A stretch of DNA of 64,000 bases from Methylobacterium sp. SyP6R (GCF_019216885.1 NZ_JAAQRC020000001.1:6371522-6435521), one strand, 5' to 3'. Shown: positions 36,021 to 45,370, counted from the stretch's first letter. The notes: generated by a model from the sequence alone, not told the origin. Numbers and translations are program-made.

Positions 36021-36683
36021 TCAGCGCTGCATCGCCCCGGTGAGCCGCTGGCTGATGCGCTCGCGCAACGCCCCGGGCAGTTCGAGGTCGACGAGGCGCC
36101 AGGTCCAGCCGCGCAGGCGCAGGCGAAGGCGGAACCGGTTCTCGATCGGCCGGTCCGGCGGGTAGCTCACCACCATGCCGCGAAAGCCCCGCGGCTCGGC
36201 AGAGCGGAACAGGGCGAAGAGTTGGCCGAGGGTCGAGGCATGAAGGCCAAGTCCGAGACCGTCCTTGCCCTTGGGTGCCTCGGGGAAGGTCGCCGTCGTG
36301 TCGCCGGGGGCCGTCTCGCGGGGGCCGCCGTCGCGGGCGAGGCCGGCGCGCACCGGCCAGCCGTCGTCGAGGAGGTCGATCAGGGTCTCGGGCGTGACGA
36401 GGGATTCGACCAGCGGCCCGGCCAGCGCGCCGCTCGCCTCGGTCAGGATGGTGCGCTCCCGGGACGACAGGTCGCGGCGGGCCGCGATGGCGTCGACCGC
36501 CGCGGCCAGCGCCTGCTTGGTCAGGGACAGCCGCAGGGTGCGGAAGTTCACCCGCTGCTCCAGGGCCGCCGCATCATGCGCCTGCACCGCCTGCGAGATG
36601 CGGTAGAGCGCCAGATAGGGCGAGGCCCCATAGCCGATCCACAGAAGCAGGATCGCCAGGCCCGCGAGCCACCAGCGCGTCAT
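36021..36683 (-). CDS. DUF2939 family membrane-anchored protein
   Basis: A 220-residue protein with one N-terminal transmembrane or signal-anchor helix (WWLAGLAILLLWIGYGA) and then SPYLALYRISQAVQAHDAAALEQRVNF, the hallmark of DUF2939. The extracytoplasmic part has an Ala/Leu-rich helical middle and a C-terminal strand region (RFRLRLRLRGWTWRLVDLELP). The function is unknown. It lies 34 bp after rppH on the same strand. Confidence 0.85.
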   Translation of the reverse strand: MTRWWLAGLAILLLWIGYGASPYLALYRISQAVQAHDAAALEQRVNFRTLRLSLTKQALAAAVDAIAARRDLSSRERTILTEASGALAGPLVESLVTPETLIDLLDDGWPVRAGLARDGGPRETAPGDTTATFPEAPKGKDGLGLGLHASTLGQLFALFRSAEPRGFRGMVVSYPPDRPIENRFRLRLRLRGWTWRLVDLELPGALRERISQRLTGAMQR

Positions 36684-36717
36684 GCGTCGTTGCCGGTGGA
36701 CGGACGCACGAGGCCGG

Positions 36718-37251
36718 TCACGCCGGTCGCGCGAGATGGGCGAAGGCGGCGATCACCTGCTCGTAGACCGGGCGCTTGAACGGGATCACCAGCGCGGCGA
36801 GGTTGGCCAGCGGCTCCCAGCGCCAGCCGTCGAACTCCGCCTTGTGGGCGCCGCCGCCCGGCCGGAGGATGTCGATCTCGCGCTCGTCGCCCTCGAAGGC
36901 GAAGGCGAACCACTTCTGGGTCTGGCCCCGGAAGCGCCCCTTCCAGGGCTTGCCCGCGGCGAAGGTCGGCAGGTCGTAGGAGTACCAGCCCGGCGCCTCG
37001 GCGAGGAAGCGCACCGAGGCGGGCGCGACGCTGGTCTCCTCGTAGAGTTCGCGCAGGGCGGCGTCCCGGGGTGCCTCGCCCTCGTCGATGCCGCCCTGCG
37101 GCATCTGCCAGGCATGGGCGCCGAGATCGCCGGAATCGTGGCGCCGGTGGCCGGCGAAGACCAGCCCGTCGCGGTTGAACAGGGCGATGCCGACGCAAGG
37201 CCGGTAGGGAAGGCTGGCCAGCGCGGCCTCGGAACGGTGGATCGATGCCAT
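36718..37251 (-). CDS. rppH: RNA pyrophosphohydrolase RppH
   Basis: Removes pyrophosphate from 5' ends of mRNA, starting decay. The 177-residue Nudix protein has [21 protein letters not shown] at the N-terminus and [20 protein letters not shown] leading into ELYEETSV. The Nudix box covers residues 53-75, with Ser in place of the usual Gly before the final residue. [14 protein letters not shown] and the [21 protein letters not shown] end are typical RppH features. The ATG at 37251 is well placed. Confidence 0.95.
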   Translation of the reverse strand: MASIHRSEAALASLPYRPCVGIALFNRDGLVFAGHRRHDSGDLGAHAWQMPQGGIDEGEAPRDAALRELYEETSVAPASVRFLAEAPGWYSYDLPTFAAGKPWKGRFRGQTQKWFAFAFEGDEREIDILRPGGGAHKAEFDGWRWEPLANLAALVIPFKRPVYEQVIAAFAHLARPA

Positions 37252-37415
37252 GGGGCGACCTTAGAGCAATTTCCCGTGAAGGGGACCTCACACTTCGGGA
37301 AAATGCTGCGGGAGCGAAACCGACGGGTCAGACCAACGGTCGTGGAAAACGACCTTTGGTGCCGTTCTCGAAGTGTCGTCAAGCCTGCGACCCGGCATCG
37401 AAAATTCGAGATGGA

Positions 37416-38609
37416 TCAGGAGCCGGCGCGCAGGGCCCGGCTCGCCGGGACCAGCAGGATGCCGCGGGATTCGAGGTCGCGCGACCAGCGGGCAATCCGG
37501 TCGATGGAGAGCGGCAGGGCGGTGGCCGAGCCCAGCGCGAAGCCGGACTTGCGCGCCGCCTCCTCCAGGCGGGCAAGCTCGCGGTCTATGGCATCCGGGC
37601 GCGGCACCGCGTCGACGACGATCTCGGCCCGGGCCACCGGCACCTTGGCCTTGCGGCCGATCTCGCGGGCGAGCGAGCGCGGCGAGGTGCCGTCGTCGAG
37701 GAAGCCGAGGCCGCGCCCGCCGATCTCGCGCAGCACGGGCTCCAGGGCAGCGCTCTCGCTGGTCAGGCGCGCGCCCATGAAGTTCATCACCCCCACCGCC
37801 CCCGGCACCCGGGCGAGCACGAAGGCGAGGCGGTCGAGATTCTCGGCGGGCTTCGAGCCTGCCAGCAGGGTCTGCGGCCCGGGATCGTTGTCGGGGTAGT
37901 CGAACGGCTCCATCGGCGCCTGGACCAGCACCTCGTGCCCGGCCTCGCGGGCGCGGGCGGCGCTGCGGATCACGTCGGCGCCGTAGGGGGCGAAGGCCAG
38001 GGAGATCGCCGGGGCCAGGCGCTGCACGGCGTCCTGGGTCGCCGCCTGGCCGATGCCGAGGCCCGACACCACGAGCGCGATGCGGCCCGCCACCGCCCCG
38101 CCCCGCTCGAGTCCCGAGGCCTCGGGGCGGGCATAGACGTCGAGGGGCCGGGCGCCGTCCGGGCCGATCTTCGGCAGGGTGCCGTAGCGGCCGCGCTCGG
38201 ACAGACGCGGATCGGGGGCGGGTGAAAGCTGGATCGGTCCGTTGCCCGGCACCCGGATCACCACCGAATCCGGCGCGGCGGTGCCGTCCGGGCGGGTCAC
38301 CGAGACACCCGAAGCCCGCTCGACCTCGCCGGCGCTGCGGCTGGCCGGATCGGGACGGAGCGGGACTGCCGGTTCCGGCACCGGGGTGCTGGGCGCCCGC
38401 AACTCCACCGTCGCAACGGCGTAGGGCTCGCCCGCGAGGGGATCGTCGCCGAAACCCAGGAAGGCGGCGAGCGCCAGGACGCTCGCGCCCAAGCAGGCGG
38501 CAGCGACCACGCGGGGTCGCAGGGCGGCGCGCCAGTGCTGGAGGCGCGCGGTCGCTTCGTCCCTCAGCCCGAGGGGACGGGTCAGGATGGTGTCGGACGC
38601 GAGCGGCAC
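37416..38609 (-). CDS. Divergent polysaccharide deacetylase (YibQ/DUF610 type)
   Basis: A protein of about 397 residues with one N-terminal transmembrane anchor (VVAAACLGASVLALAAFLGF) and a Pro-rich periplasmic linker. The DUF610 catalytic-like domain begins at GRIALVVSGLGIGQAATQDAV and contains APYGADV, EVLVQAPMEPFDYPDNDPGP, GVMNFMGARLT and GLGFLDDGTSP. Relatives act with EnvC and CtpA-type factors in the envelope, and the gene lies next to ctpA here. The start is uncertain. A TTG at 38642 lies in the U-run of the ctpA terminator, so the GTG at 38609 is preferred. Confidence 0.85.
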   Translation of the reverse strand: MPLASDTILTRPLGLRDEATARLQHWRAALRPRVVAAACLGASVLALAAFLGFGDDPLAGEPYAVATVELRAPSTPVPEPAVPLRPDPASRSAGEVERASGVSVTRPDGTAAPDSVVIRVPGNGPIQLSPAPDPRLSERGRYGTLPKIGPDGARPLDVYARPEASGLERGGAVAGRIALVVSGLGIGQAATQDAVQRLAPAISLAFAPYGADVIRSAARAREAGHEVLVQAPMEPFDYPDNDPGPQTLLAGSKPAENLDRLAFVLARVPGAVGVMNFMGARLTSESAALEPVLREIGGRGLGFLDDGTSPRSLAREIGRKAKVPVARAEIVVDAVPRPDAIDRELARLEEAARKSGFALGSATALPLSIDRIARWSRDLESRGILLVPASRALRAGS

Positions 38610-38640
38610 GGTCGTGAGGTCCCGCGACCGTGTCGCTGCC

Positions 38641-38690
38641 AAAAAAGCGGAAGGCCCGCAGCGCCGGTCGTTACCGGCATTGCGGGCCTT
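38641..38690 (-). terminator. Rho-independent terminator of ctpA
   Basis: AAGGCCCGCA (38651-38660) and TGCGGGCCTT (38681-38690) form a 10-bp stem with an inner GCCGGT/ACCGGC hairpin. On the minus strand it is followed by CCGCTTTTTT (to 38641). It lies 44 bp after the ctpA stop. Confidence 0.88.
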
Positions 38691-38733
38691 CGCGGTAAAC
38701 GCGGCGTTAAGAGCGCCGCAGGACGTCAGCCGA

Positions 38734-40074
38734 TCAGTTCGGCTTCGGGTCCGTGGGCTTGTCGGTGCTCTTGGCGGTGTTGGCCGCGCCCTTCTGCACG
38801 CCGTGCAGGAAGTCGACCGCGGCGATGAGCTGCTTGTCCTTGGCCGGGTCCGGCGGGACGTAGGCCGACGAGCCGCCGCGCTCCTCGGTGTCCTTCTGCT
38901 TGAGGTGGCCCTTCAGGCCGGCCTCGCCCTTGGTCTCGTCCTTGCCCTTCAGGTCGTCGGGCACGTCCTGCAGCACCTCCTGGTCCGGCTCGATGCCCTT
39001 GGCCTGGATCGAGCGGCCCGACGGGGTGTAGTAGCGCGCGGTGGTCAGCCGCAGGGCGCCGTTGCCGCCGAGCGGGATGATCGACTGCACCGAGCCCTTG
39101 CCGAAGGAGCGGGTGCCGAGCACGGTCGCCCGCTTGTGGTCCTGGAGCGCGCCGGCGACGATCTCGGAGGCCGAGGCCGAGCCGCCATTGACCAGCACCA
39201 CGATCGGCTTGCCCTTGGTCAGGTCGCCGGACTTGGCCGAGAAGCGCTGGGTCTCGTCCGGGTTGCGGCCGCGGGTCGAGACGATCTCGCCGCGGTCGAG
39301 GAAGGCGTCGGAGACCATCACCGCCTGGTCGAGCAGGCCGCCCGGGTTGTTGCGCAGGTCGATGATGAAGCCCTTGAGCTTGTCGCCCGGCATCTCGCTC
39401 GAGAGCTTGTCGACGGCGGCCTTCAGGCCGTCATAGGTCTGCTCGTTGAACTGGGTCAGGCGGATATAGCCGATATCGCCGCCCTCGGTGCGCGAGCGGA
39501 CCGGCTTGATCCGGATCAGGTCGCGGTTGAGCGTGACCTCGAGCGGGTCCTTCGCCTCCTTGCGGGTGATCTTGAGCTTCACCGGCGAGTTGACGGGCCC
39601 CCGCATCTTGTCGACGGCCTGGTTGAGGGTCAGGCCCTGGACCTGGTCGCCGTCGATCTGGGTGATGATGTCGTTGGCCAGCAGGCCGGCGCGGGCGGCG
39701 GGCGTGTCGTCGATCGGGGTGACGACCTTGATCAGGCCGTCCTCCATCGTGACCTCGATGCCGAGGCCCCCGAACTCGCCCTTGGTCTGCACCTGCATGT
39801 CACGGAAGCTCTTGGCGTCCATGTAGCTCGAATGCGGATCGAGCGAGGTCAGCATGCCGTTGACGGCCGCCTCGATCAGCTTCCCCTCGTCGGGCTTCTC
39901 GACGTAGTCGGTGCGGATCTTCTCGAAGACGTCGCCGAACAGGCTGAGCTGGCGGTAGGTCTCGGCCGAGGCGGCAACGGCGCTCGTGCTCGAGAGCAGG
40001 TGGGTCTGGGTCGCCACCGTGGCCGTCCCGGCGCCCAACATGGCTCCGAACAGGACGAGGGAAACTTTGCGCAT
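38734..40074 (-). CDS. ctpA: C-terminal processing peptidase CtpA (S41)
   Basis: Periplasmic PDZ-serine protease that trims envelope proteins and cell-wall hydrolases. The ATG at 40074 gives 446 residues with a signal peptide (MRKVSLVLFGAMLGAG), PHSSYMD near 80-85 and a PDZ domain at about 100-175 (GLGIEVTMEDGLIKVVTPID). The S41 catalytic dyad is S301 (NGGSASASEI) and K326 (TRSFGKGS), the standard 25 residues apart. The C-terminal 70 residues are charged and low-complexity. Its start overlaps the stop of the EnvC-like gene as TAATG, so the two are coupled. Confidence 0.96.
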   Translation of the reverse strand: MRKVSLVLFGAMLGAGTATVATQTHLLSSTSAVAASAETYRQLSLFGDVFEKIRTDYVEKPDEGKLIEAAVNGMLTSLDPHSSYMDAKSFRDMQVQTKGEFGGLGIEVTMEDGLIKVVTPIDDTPAARAGLLANDIITQIDGDQVQGLTLNQAVDKMRGPVNSPVKLKITRKEAKDPLEVTLNRDLIRIKPVRSRTEGGDIGYIRLTQFNEQTYDGLKAAVDKLSSEMPGDKLKGFIIDLRNNPGGLLDQAVMVSDAFLDRGEIVSTRGRNPDETQRFSAKSGDLTKGKPIVVLVNGGSASASEIVAGALQDHKRATVLGTRSFGKGSVQSIIPLGGNGALRLTTARYYTPSGRSIQAKGIEPDQEVLQDVPDDLKGKDETKGEAGLKGHLKQKDTEERGGSSAYVPPDPAKDKQLIAAVDFLHGVQKGAANTAKSTDKPTDPKPN

Positions 40075-41408
40075 TATCCGCGAACCTTCTCGCTTGACCC
40101 TTTGGCCCACCAAGGATCCGGGTCGATGGAGCCACCGTCTTTTTTGAACTCGACGTACAGGACGGGATCGTTCCGCCCACCGGCTCCCGCCGAAGGTGCG
40201 GAGCCCGTGTCTCCCATGACGGCGACCGGCTCCCCCGCTAGCACGAACTGACCGACCTCGACGTTGATCTGGTCCATGCCCGCCAGGAGGAGATAGTAGC
40301 CGTCGCCCGCGTTGATGATCAAGAGACGTCCGTAGGAGCGGAACGCCCCCGCGTAAGCCACCCAGCCGTCGGCCGGAGAGGAAACGACGCCGCGCGGGCG
40401 GGTCATGAGCGATATGCCGCGGCTCGTGCCCCCGGCCCCGTCGGGGCTGCCGAAGGTCCGCACCACCTCGCCGCTCACCGGGCGCGGCACCAGGCCGCGC
40501 ACCTGGGGGAAGGGAACCTTGGGGGCGAGCCGCGCCGGATCGCGCAGGGCCGCCGCCGCGAAGCGCTCGCGGGTCTCCCGGCTCTCGGCCTCCGCCGCCT
40601 CCTTCGCCGCGCCGGCGGCCCGGCGGGCATTGGCGAGGTCGCCGTCGAGGCGGTCGACCAGGTCCTTGAGGCTGCGGGCCTGGCCGGCAAGTCCCGTCGC
40701 CCGCTCCCGCTCGGCATTGAGCCCGCTCTCCGCCTCGCCGAGGCGGGCCTGTCGGGCACTGATGAGGGCGCTGAGGCGTTGGCGCTCGGCGGCCCAGCCC
40801 TTGATGTCGCCGCGCAGGGTCTCCTGGTCGGCGGCGATGAGGCCGCGCAGGCGCACCAGCTCGGCGAGGTCGCCGGCCAGGGTCTCGGCCTCGCCCTGCA
40901 ATTCGGGCACCACCGCGCCGAGCAGCATCGAGGTGCGGATCGCCGCCAGCACGTCCTCCGGCCGCACCAGCACCGCCGGCGGCGGGCGCCGGCCCATGCG
41001 CTGGAGCGCGGCCAAGACTTCCGCAATGACGCCGCGGCGGGCCTCCAGCGAGCGGCGCAAGGCCGTCTCGCCGGCCGCCATGGACTGGAGCCGCCCTTCC
41101 AGCTCGGAGATGCGGCTCTCGGCCTCCTGCGCCTTGCGGGCGGCGTCGATCAGGGCCTGGTTGAGGCGGGCGCCGTCGCCCTTGATCTCGGCGACCTCGC
41201 GCTCGAGCTTGGCCTTGGTCTCGGCGCTCGCCTGGAGTGCGGTCTCGATCGCCCGCAGGCTCTCGGCCTTCCGCTCCTTCTCGGCCTGGGCCTTCGCCAC
41301 GGGATCTTGCGCCACGGTATCGGATGCTGGACCCGGCGCCGTCTGGGCGCAGGCGAGGCTCGCGGCGGTCAGCAAGAGGGCGGTCGCGGGGAGGAGCGCT
41401 CGGGTCAC
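40074..41408 (-). CDS. EnvC-like murein hydrolase activator (degenerate LytM domain)
   Basis: A 444-residue periplasmic protein with a signal peptide (LLPATALLLTAASLACAQ), a long coiled coil (about 40-300) and a C-terminal LytM/M23 domain (about 330-435). The zinc ligands of active M23 peptidases are missing: the usual His-x-His region reads LYVEFKKDGGSIDP. This is the EnvC pattern, where the domain activates amidases instead of cutting peptidoglycan. The GTG start overlaps the rlmH stop (GTGA) and its stop overlaps the ctpA start, giving a tightly coupled run. Confidence 0.9.
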   Translation of the reverse strand: MTRALLPATALLLTAASLACAQTAPGPASDTVAQDPVAKAQAEKERKAESLRAIETALQASAETKAKLEREVAEIKGDGARLNQALIDAARKAQEAESRISELEGRLQSMAAGETALRRSLEARRGVIAEVLAALQRMGRRPPPAVLVRPEDVLAAIRTSMLLGAVVPELQGEAETLAGDLAELVRLRGLIAADQETLRGDIKGWAAERQRLSALISARQARLGEAESGLNAERERATGLAGQARSLKDLVDRLDGDLANARRAAGAAKEAAEAESRETRERFAAAALRDPARLAPKVPFPQVRGLVPRPVSGEVVRTFGSPDGAGGTSRGISLMTRPRGVVSSPADGWVAYAGAFRSYGRLLIINAGDGYYLLLAGMDQINVEVGQFVLAGEPVAVMGDTGSAPSAGAGGRNDPVLYVEFKKDGGSIDPDPWWAKGSSEKVRG

Positions 41409-41893
41409 GGGGCGCCGCGGTGATAGGGGTGGCCGGAGAGGATCGTCATGGCCCGGTAGAGCTGCTCGAGGGCCAGGACCCGGACGAGGCCGTGCGGCAG
41501 GGTGGCGGCGCCGAAGGCGAAGACCAGGTCCGCCCTGGCCCTGACACTAGGATCGAGGCCGTCGGCGCCGCCAATCACGATGGCGAGACCGGGCCGGCCG
41601 CCGTCGCGCCAGGCGCCGACCTGCTCGGCGAAACCGAGGCTCGTCACCGCCTTGCCGCCCTCGTCGAGGACCACCAGGGCGGCGCCGGGCGGAACCGCCG
41701 CCAGGATCGCGCCCGCCTCCTCGGCGCAGCGGTCCGGCGCGCGCCGGGCCCGGCTCTCCGGGATCTCGGTGAGCTGCACGGCAGAAAAGCCGAGGCCACG
41801 GCCGAGCGCGTCGGCTCGTCCCCGATATTCCTCGGCGAGGTCGCGTTCGGGACCGCGCTTGAGGCGGCCGACCGCGACGAGGGCGAGCCGCAT
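41405..41893 (-). CDS. rlmH: 23S rRNA (pseudouridine1915-N3)-methyltransferase RlmH
   Basis: SPOUT methyltransferase that modifies helix 69 of 23S rRNA in complete ribosomes. The 162-residue protein starts MRLALVAVGRLKRGPERDLAEEY and has the knot region LVVLDEGGKAVTSLGFAEQV, FVIGGADG-like IVIGGADGLDPSVR, and the C-terminal LPHGLVRVLALEQLYRAMTILSGHPYH, which is diagnostic. It lies 33 bp after rsfS. Confidence 0.96.
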   Translation of the reverse strand: MRLALVAVGRLKRGPERDLAEEYRGRADALGRGLGFSAVQLTEIPESRARRAPDRCAEEAGAILAAVPPGAALVVLDEGGKAVTSLGFAEQVGAWRDGGRPGLAIVIGGADGLDPSVRARADLVFAFGAATLPHGLVRVLALEQLYRAMTILSGHPYHRGAP

Positions 41894-41926
41894 GGCGGCG
41901 TGTCCGTTGCCAGGGTTTTCGAGCGA

Positions 41927-42271
41927 CTAGCCAGCGAGGCGGTGGGCCGTCTGATCTTTCGGCCGGTCGGCGCCCCAGATCTTCTCGAGGTTGTAGAAGT
42001 GGCGCACCTCGGGCCGGAAGATGTGGACCAGGATGTCCCCACCATCGATCAGCACCCAGTCGCAGGCCGGCATGCCCTCGACCCGGGGATTGCCGAAGCC
42101 GCGGCTCTTGAACTCCTGGATCACCTTGTCGGCGATCGAGCCGACGTGGCGCTGCGAGCGGCCGGAGGTGATGATCATGGCGTCGGCGATGGAGGTCTTG
42201 CCGGCGAGATCGATCTCGACGGTCTCCTCGGCCTTCATGTCCTCGAGGCAGGCGAGGGCAACCGACCTCAT
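41927..42271 (-). CDS. rsfS: Ribosomal silencing factor RsfS
   Basis: Binds ribosomal protein L14 and blocks subunit joining in slow growth. The ATG at 42271, with GAGG 8 nt upstream, gives a 114-residue protein MRSVALACLEDMKAEETVEIDL. It contains the family signature SIADAMIITSGRSQRHVGSIADKV and the PACDWVLIDGGDILVHIFRPEVR block. The frame stays open far upstream and an in-frame CTG near 42382 with AGGGG before it could add about 37 residues, so the N-terminus is not certain. Confidence 0.93.
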   Translation of the reverse strand: MRSVALACLEDMKAEETVEIDLAGKTSIADAMIITSGRSQRHVGSIADKVIQEFKSRGFGNPRVEGMPACDWVLIDGGDILVHIFRPEVRHFYNLEKIWGADRPKDQTAHRLAG

Positions 42272-42507
42272 ATCCGCGGCCTCGGGCGCCGCATTCCCAG
42301 ACCCTTGCCTGGAGTCCTGCGCCTGGGCGTCAGCGGGAAGCTCGTTGTCCTGAGCTTCGTGAGAGACTGCGTCGTTCAGTGCCGGCCCCTGTCGATGAAG
42401 GCACCCTGTGGCGCCACGAGACGAAATTGCCCGCGGCCTACGCGGTGCCGATGCCATTGTTCGAAGACAGTGGCGAACAGAAGGCGGTTTTTCAAGCGCG
42501 TCCAGCA

Positions 42508-43149
42508 TTAATCCCGATTTGTCGCGCCCTGTCGCCTCGGTGCGGCGCCGGCACGCAGGGCCGTCGAGGACAGGCTCGATCGCGGTCCGTGCAGGAACAC
42601 CCAGGCGGGCGGCGCGCGGTCGGCCAGGGTCGGGGCGGCGGCCTCGCCGATGCGGGAGGCGGCGAGCAGGCGGGCGGCCGGGGAGGCCATGGCCTTCAGC
42701 GTGTAGCCCGGCCGGTCGATCACCGCGAAGGGCATCCGGGCGGCGATCTCGCGAAATCCCTTCCAGCGGTGGAAGCTCGCCAGGCTGTCGGCCCCCATGA
42801 TCCAGACGAAGCGGACCTCCGGGTGCCGCAGGGTCAGCCAGCGCAGGGTGTCGATGGTGTAGCGAATCCCTAGGCGGCCCTCGCCAAGCCCCGCCTCGAA
42901 GTCGGTGACGGCGATCTTCGGATCGGCCGCCACCGCCCGGGCGCCCGCGGCGCGGGCCGCCGCCTCGGGCAGGTGGCTGCGGTCCTTCAGCGGGTTGCCG
43001 GGGCTCACCAGCCACCACACCCGATCGAGGGCGAGGCGCCGCAGGGCCAGCCGGCTGACATGCCGGTGGCCGGCATGGGCCGGGTTGAACGAGCCGCCAT
43101 AGAGGCCGACCCGGAGGCCCGGCGCGAGGGGCGGCAGGCGCACGATCAC
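42508..43149 (-). CDS. nadD: Nicotinate-nucleotide adenylyltransferase
   Basis: Adenylates nicotinate mononucleotide in NAD synthesis. The 213-residue protein (GTG at 43149) has the nucleotidyltransferase loop GLYGGSFNPAHAGHRHVS with the HxGH-type motif. WWLVSPGNPLKDRS and FVWIMGADSLASFHRWKG lie in the middle, and the C-terminal SSLSSTALRAG replaces ISSTxIR. The longer open frame into proA is not needed. It lies 34 bp after proA, the usual order proA-nadD-rsfS-rlmH in Rhizobiales. Confidence 0.95.
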   Translation of the reverse strand: MIVRLPPLAPGLRVGLYGGSFNPAHAGHRHVSRLALRRLALDRVWWLVSPGNPLKDRSHLPEAAARAAGARAVAADPKIAVTDFEAGLGEGRLGIRYTIDTLRWLTLRHPEVRFVWIMGADSLASFHRWKGFREIAARMPFAVIDRPGYTLKAMASPAARLLAASRIGEAAAPTLADRAPPAWVFLHGPRSSLSSTALRAGAAPRRQGATNRD

Positions 43150-43183
43150 GGGAGCGTTCCCCGAGGCTCCCGTCGTCAGGCGG

Positions 43184-44473
43184 TCACGGGCGGATCTGCC
43201 CGGTGCCGCGGACCCGGTAGTTGAAGGTGGTGAGCTGCTCGACGCCGACCGGGCCGCGGGCATGCATCCGCCCGGTGGCGATGCCGATCTCGGCGCCGAA
43301 GCCGAACTCGCCGCCATCGGCGAACTGCGTCGAGGCGTTGTGGACGACGATCGCCGAATCGACCTCGGCCAGGAAGCGCTCGGCCGCCGCCCGATCCCGC
43401 GTCAGGATCGACTCGGTGTGGTGCGAGCCGTAAGTCTCGATGTGGTCGATGGCGGCGTCCAGCCCGTCGACCACCCGGACCGAGATGATCGCGTCGAGAT
43501 ACTCGGTCCGCCAATCCTCCTCGGTCGCTCGCGTCACCCGGGGATCGACCGCCTGCACCGCCGCGTCGCCGCGCACGGCGCAGCCGGCCTCCAGGAGGTC
43601 GGCCACCAGGGGCGTGAGATGGGTGCCAGCGCAGGCGCGGTCGACGAGCAGGGTCTCGGCGGCGCCGCAGACGCCGGTGCGGCGCAGCTTGCTGTTGCGC
43701 ACGATCGCGCGCGCCATTTCGAGGTCGGCCGCTTCGTGCACGAAGACGTGGCAGATCCCCTCGAGATGGGCGAAGACCGGCACCCGCGCCTCGTCCTGCA
43801 CCCGGGCGACCAGGCTCTTGCCGCCGCGGGGCACGATCACGTCGATCGCGCCGTCGAGGCCGGTGAGCATGGCGCCGACCGCCGCGCGGTCCGTCGTCGG
43901 TACGAGCTGGATCGCGTCGGCCGGCAGGCCGTGGCGGGTCAGCCCCTCGATCATCGCAGCTGCGATGGCGGTGGCGCTGCGGTGGCTCTCCGAGCCGGCG
44001 CGCAGGATCGCGGCGTTGCCGGCCTTCAGGCACAGGGCCCCGGCATCCGCCGTCACGTTGGGACGGCTCTCGAAGATCACCCCGACCACGCCGAGCGGCG
44101 TCGCCGCCCGCTCGATCGTCAGGCCGTTCGGCCGCTCGTAGGTGGCGAGCACCCGCCCGACCGGATCGGGCAGGCCGGCGATGCTCTCAAGCGCCTCCGC
44201 GATGCCCTCGATCCGGGCGGCGTCGAGCGCCAGGCGGTCGAGGGAGGCGGGCGTCAGGCCCTTGGCGCGCCCGTCGGCGAGGTCGGCGGCGTTGGCCGCC
44301 AGGATCGCCGCGCTCGCATCGCGCAAGCAAGCGGCGGCCTCGCGCAGGGCGGCATCCTTCACCGGGCCTGGGACCAGAGCCATCCGGCGGGAGGCGGCGC
44401 GGGCGCGCCGGCCGATCTCGCGCATCAGCGCGTCGACATCCTCGGAACGGGGCTTCAGGCTCAGCACGGACAC
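43184..44473 (-). CDS. proA: Gamma-glutamyl phosphate reductase
   Basis: Second enzyme of proline synthesis, reducing glutamyl-5-phosphate to the semialdehyde. The 429-residue aldehyde-dehydrogenase-fold protein has [55 protein letters not shown], the [10 protein letters not shown] region, the catalytic cysteine in [14 protein letters not shown], and [22 protein letters not shown] near the C-terminus. The GTG at 44473 is chosen over longer versions that run into non-conserved sequence. proB is not adjacent on this side. Confidence 0.95.
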   Translation of the reverse strand: MSVLSLKPRSEDVDALMREIGRRARAASRRMALVPGPVKDAALREAAACLRDASAAILAANAADLADGRAKGLTPASLDRLALDAARIEGIAEALESIAGLPDPVGRVLATYERPNGLTIERAATPLGVVGVIFESRPNVTADAGALCLKAGNAAILRAGSESHRSATAIAAAMIEGLTRHGLPADAIQLVPTTDRAAVGAMLTGLDGAIDVIVPRGGKSLVARVQDEARVPVFAHLEGICHVFVHEAADLEMARAIVRNSKLRRTGVCGAAETLLVDRACAGTHLTPLVADLLEAGCAVRGDAAVQAVDPRVTRATEEDWRTEYLDAIISVRVVDGLDAAIDHIETYGSHHTESILTRDRAAAERFLAEVDSAIVVHNASTQFADGGEFGFGAEIGIATGRMHARGPVGVEQLTTFNYRVRGTGQIRP

Positions 44474-44828
44474 GGTCGTCTCATCCCGGCCGCGGCGAGC
44501 GGCCCACGATGTCGAAGGGGACCCGTCATGCCACGGCGGACCGGCGGGCGACAAGGGCGTCGGTGGCGACGGGACGGTGGCCGCCCGAGGCGCGAGGCCA
44601 CGCCCATCCGGGAGAGGGCCGGAACCGATCAGGCTCCTGCCCCACCCCAGTCGAGAACCAGGCGCGCTCTGTTAGATCAAAGAACAGATCGCTCCGGCGA
44701 TATGACAGAGCGTGTCAAATCGGCAACTCTCACGGTTGTCTCGTGAAAACCTCAAGTGCGATCTTGATTGCCGACGCGGCGTCACGTCTATCTCGGACAT
44801 CGCCCGAAGAGGCGAATCTGGGGGCATC
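44474..44828. other. Divergent intergenic region between proA and a lipoprotein gene
   Basis: No convincing gene is found in these 355 bp. GC content drops clearly after about 44670. An operator-like inverted repeat TGACA-GAGCG-TGTCA lies at 44703-44717. Promoters for the flanking divergent genes are expected here, but no hexamer pair stands out. Confidence 0.5.
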
Positions 44829-45269
44829 ATGTCAATCAAGCAGATCAGTGCGGCCGTCCTGATGGCGGTCGGTGTCGGCGCCTGCGGCAGCATCGTCCGG
44901 GGCACGACGGAGCCGGTGTCGTTCGTCTCCATTCCGTCGGGCGCGGCGATGACGACGGACAAGAAGTATGCGTGCCCGGTCACGCCGTGCACGCTCGACA
45001 TCGAGCGCTCGGACGAATTCGTCGCGACCTTCACCAAGCCCGGCTACCAGCCGCACTCGATCCCGGTGCGGACGAAGATCGTCGGCAAGGGCGCGGCGGG
45101 CTTCGCCGGCAACGTGCTGGCCGGGGGCATCATCGGCATGGGCGTCGACGCCTATACCGGCGCCGCCATGGACCACGAGCCGAACCCGGTGATCGCGACG
45201 ATGCGGCCCCAGGGCGGCTCCGTCCCCCACACCCGCCGCCGTCCGGGTCCGAACGAGCCGGGCATGTAG
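44829..45269 (+). CDS. Predicted lipoprotein with PEGA-like segment
   Basis: A 146-residue protein with a short basic N-terminus, the hydrophobic AAVLMAVGVGAC and a lipobox cysteine, followed by GSIVRGTTEPVSFVSIPSGA. The pattern of a small lipoprotein with SxPxGA and a paired-cysteine stretch (YACPVTPCTLDIERSDEFVATF) resembles a widespread family of proteobacterial lipoproteins with a short PEGA-like domain. A Gly-rich hydrophobic patch (GFAGNVLAGGIIGMGVDAYTG) follows. The function is unknown. The ATG at 44829 has a G-rich ribosome site. A strong terminator follows. Confidence 0.82.
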   Translation: MSIKQISAAVLMAVGVGACGSIVRGTTEPVSFVSIPSGAAMTTDKKYACPVTPCTLDIERSDEFVATFTKPGYQPHSIPVRTKIVGKGAAGFAGNVLAGGIIGMGVDAYTGAAMDHEPNPVIATMRPQGGSVPHTRRRPGPNEPGM

Positions 45270-45306
45270 ACCCGGCACGATCGCTCGACCCCGCCCCGAC
45301 GCAGAG

Positions 45307-45338
45307 AAGGCGCGCCACCCGGCCGGGTGGCGCGCCTT
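45307..45338. terminator. Strong bidirectional terminator between lipoprotein gene and lepA
   Basis: AAGGCGCGCCACCC (45307-45320) and GGGTGGCGCGCCTT (45325-45338) form a perfect 14-bp stem with a GGCC loop. CTTCTTCG follows on the plus strand and CTTCTCTGC on the minus strand. It serves both the plus-strand lipoprotein gene and minus-strand lepA. Confidence 0.88.
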
Positions 45339-45370
45339 CTTCGTACCGGAGGGGTAGGCCGAAGACCCGA

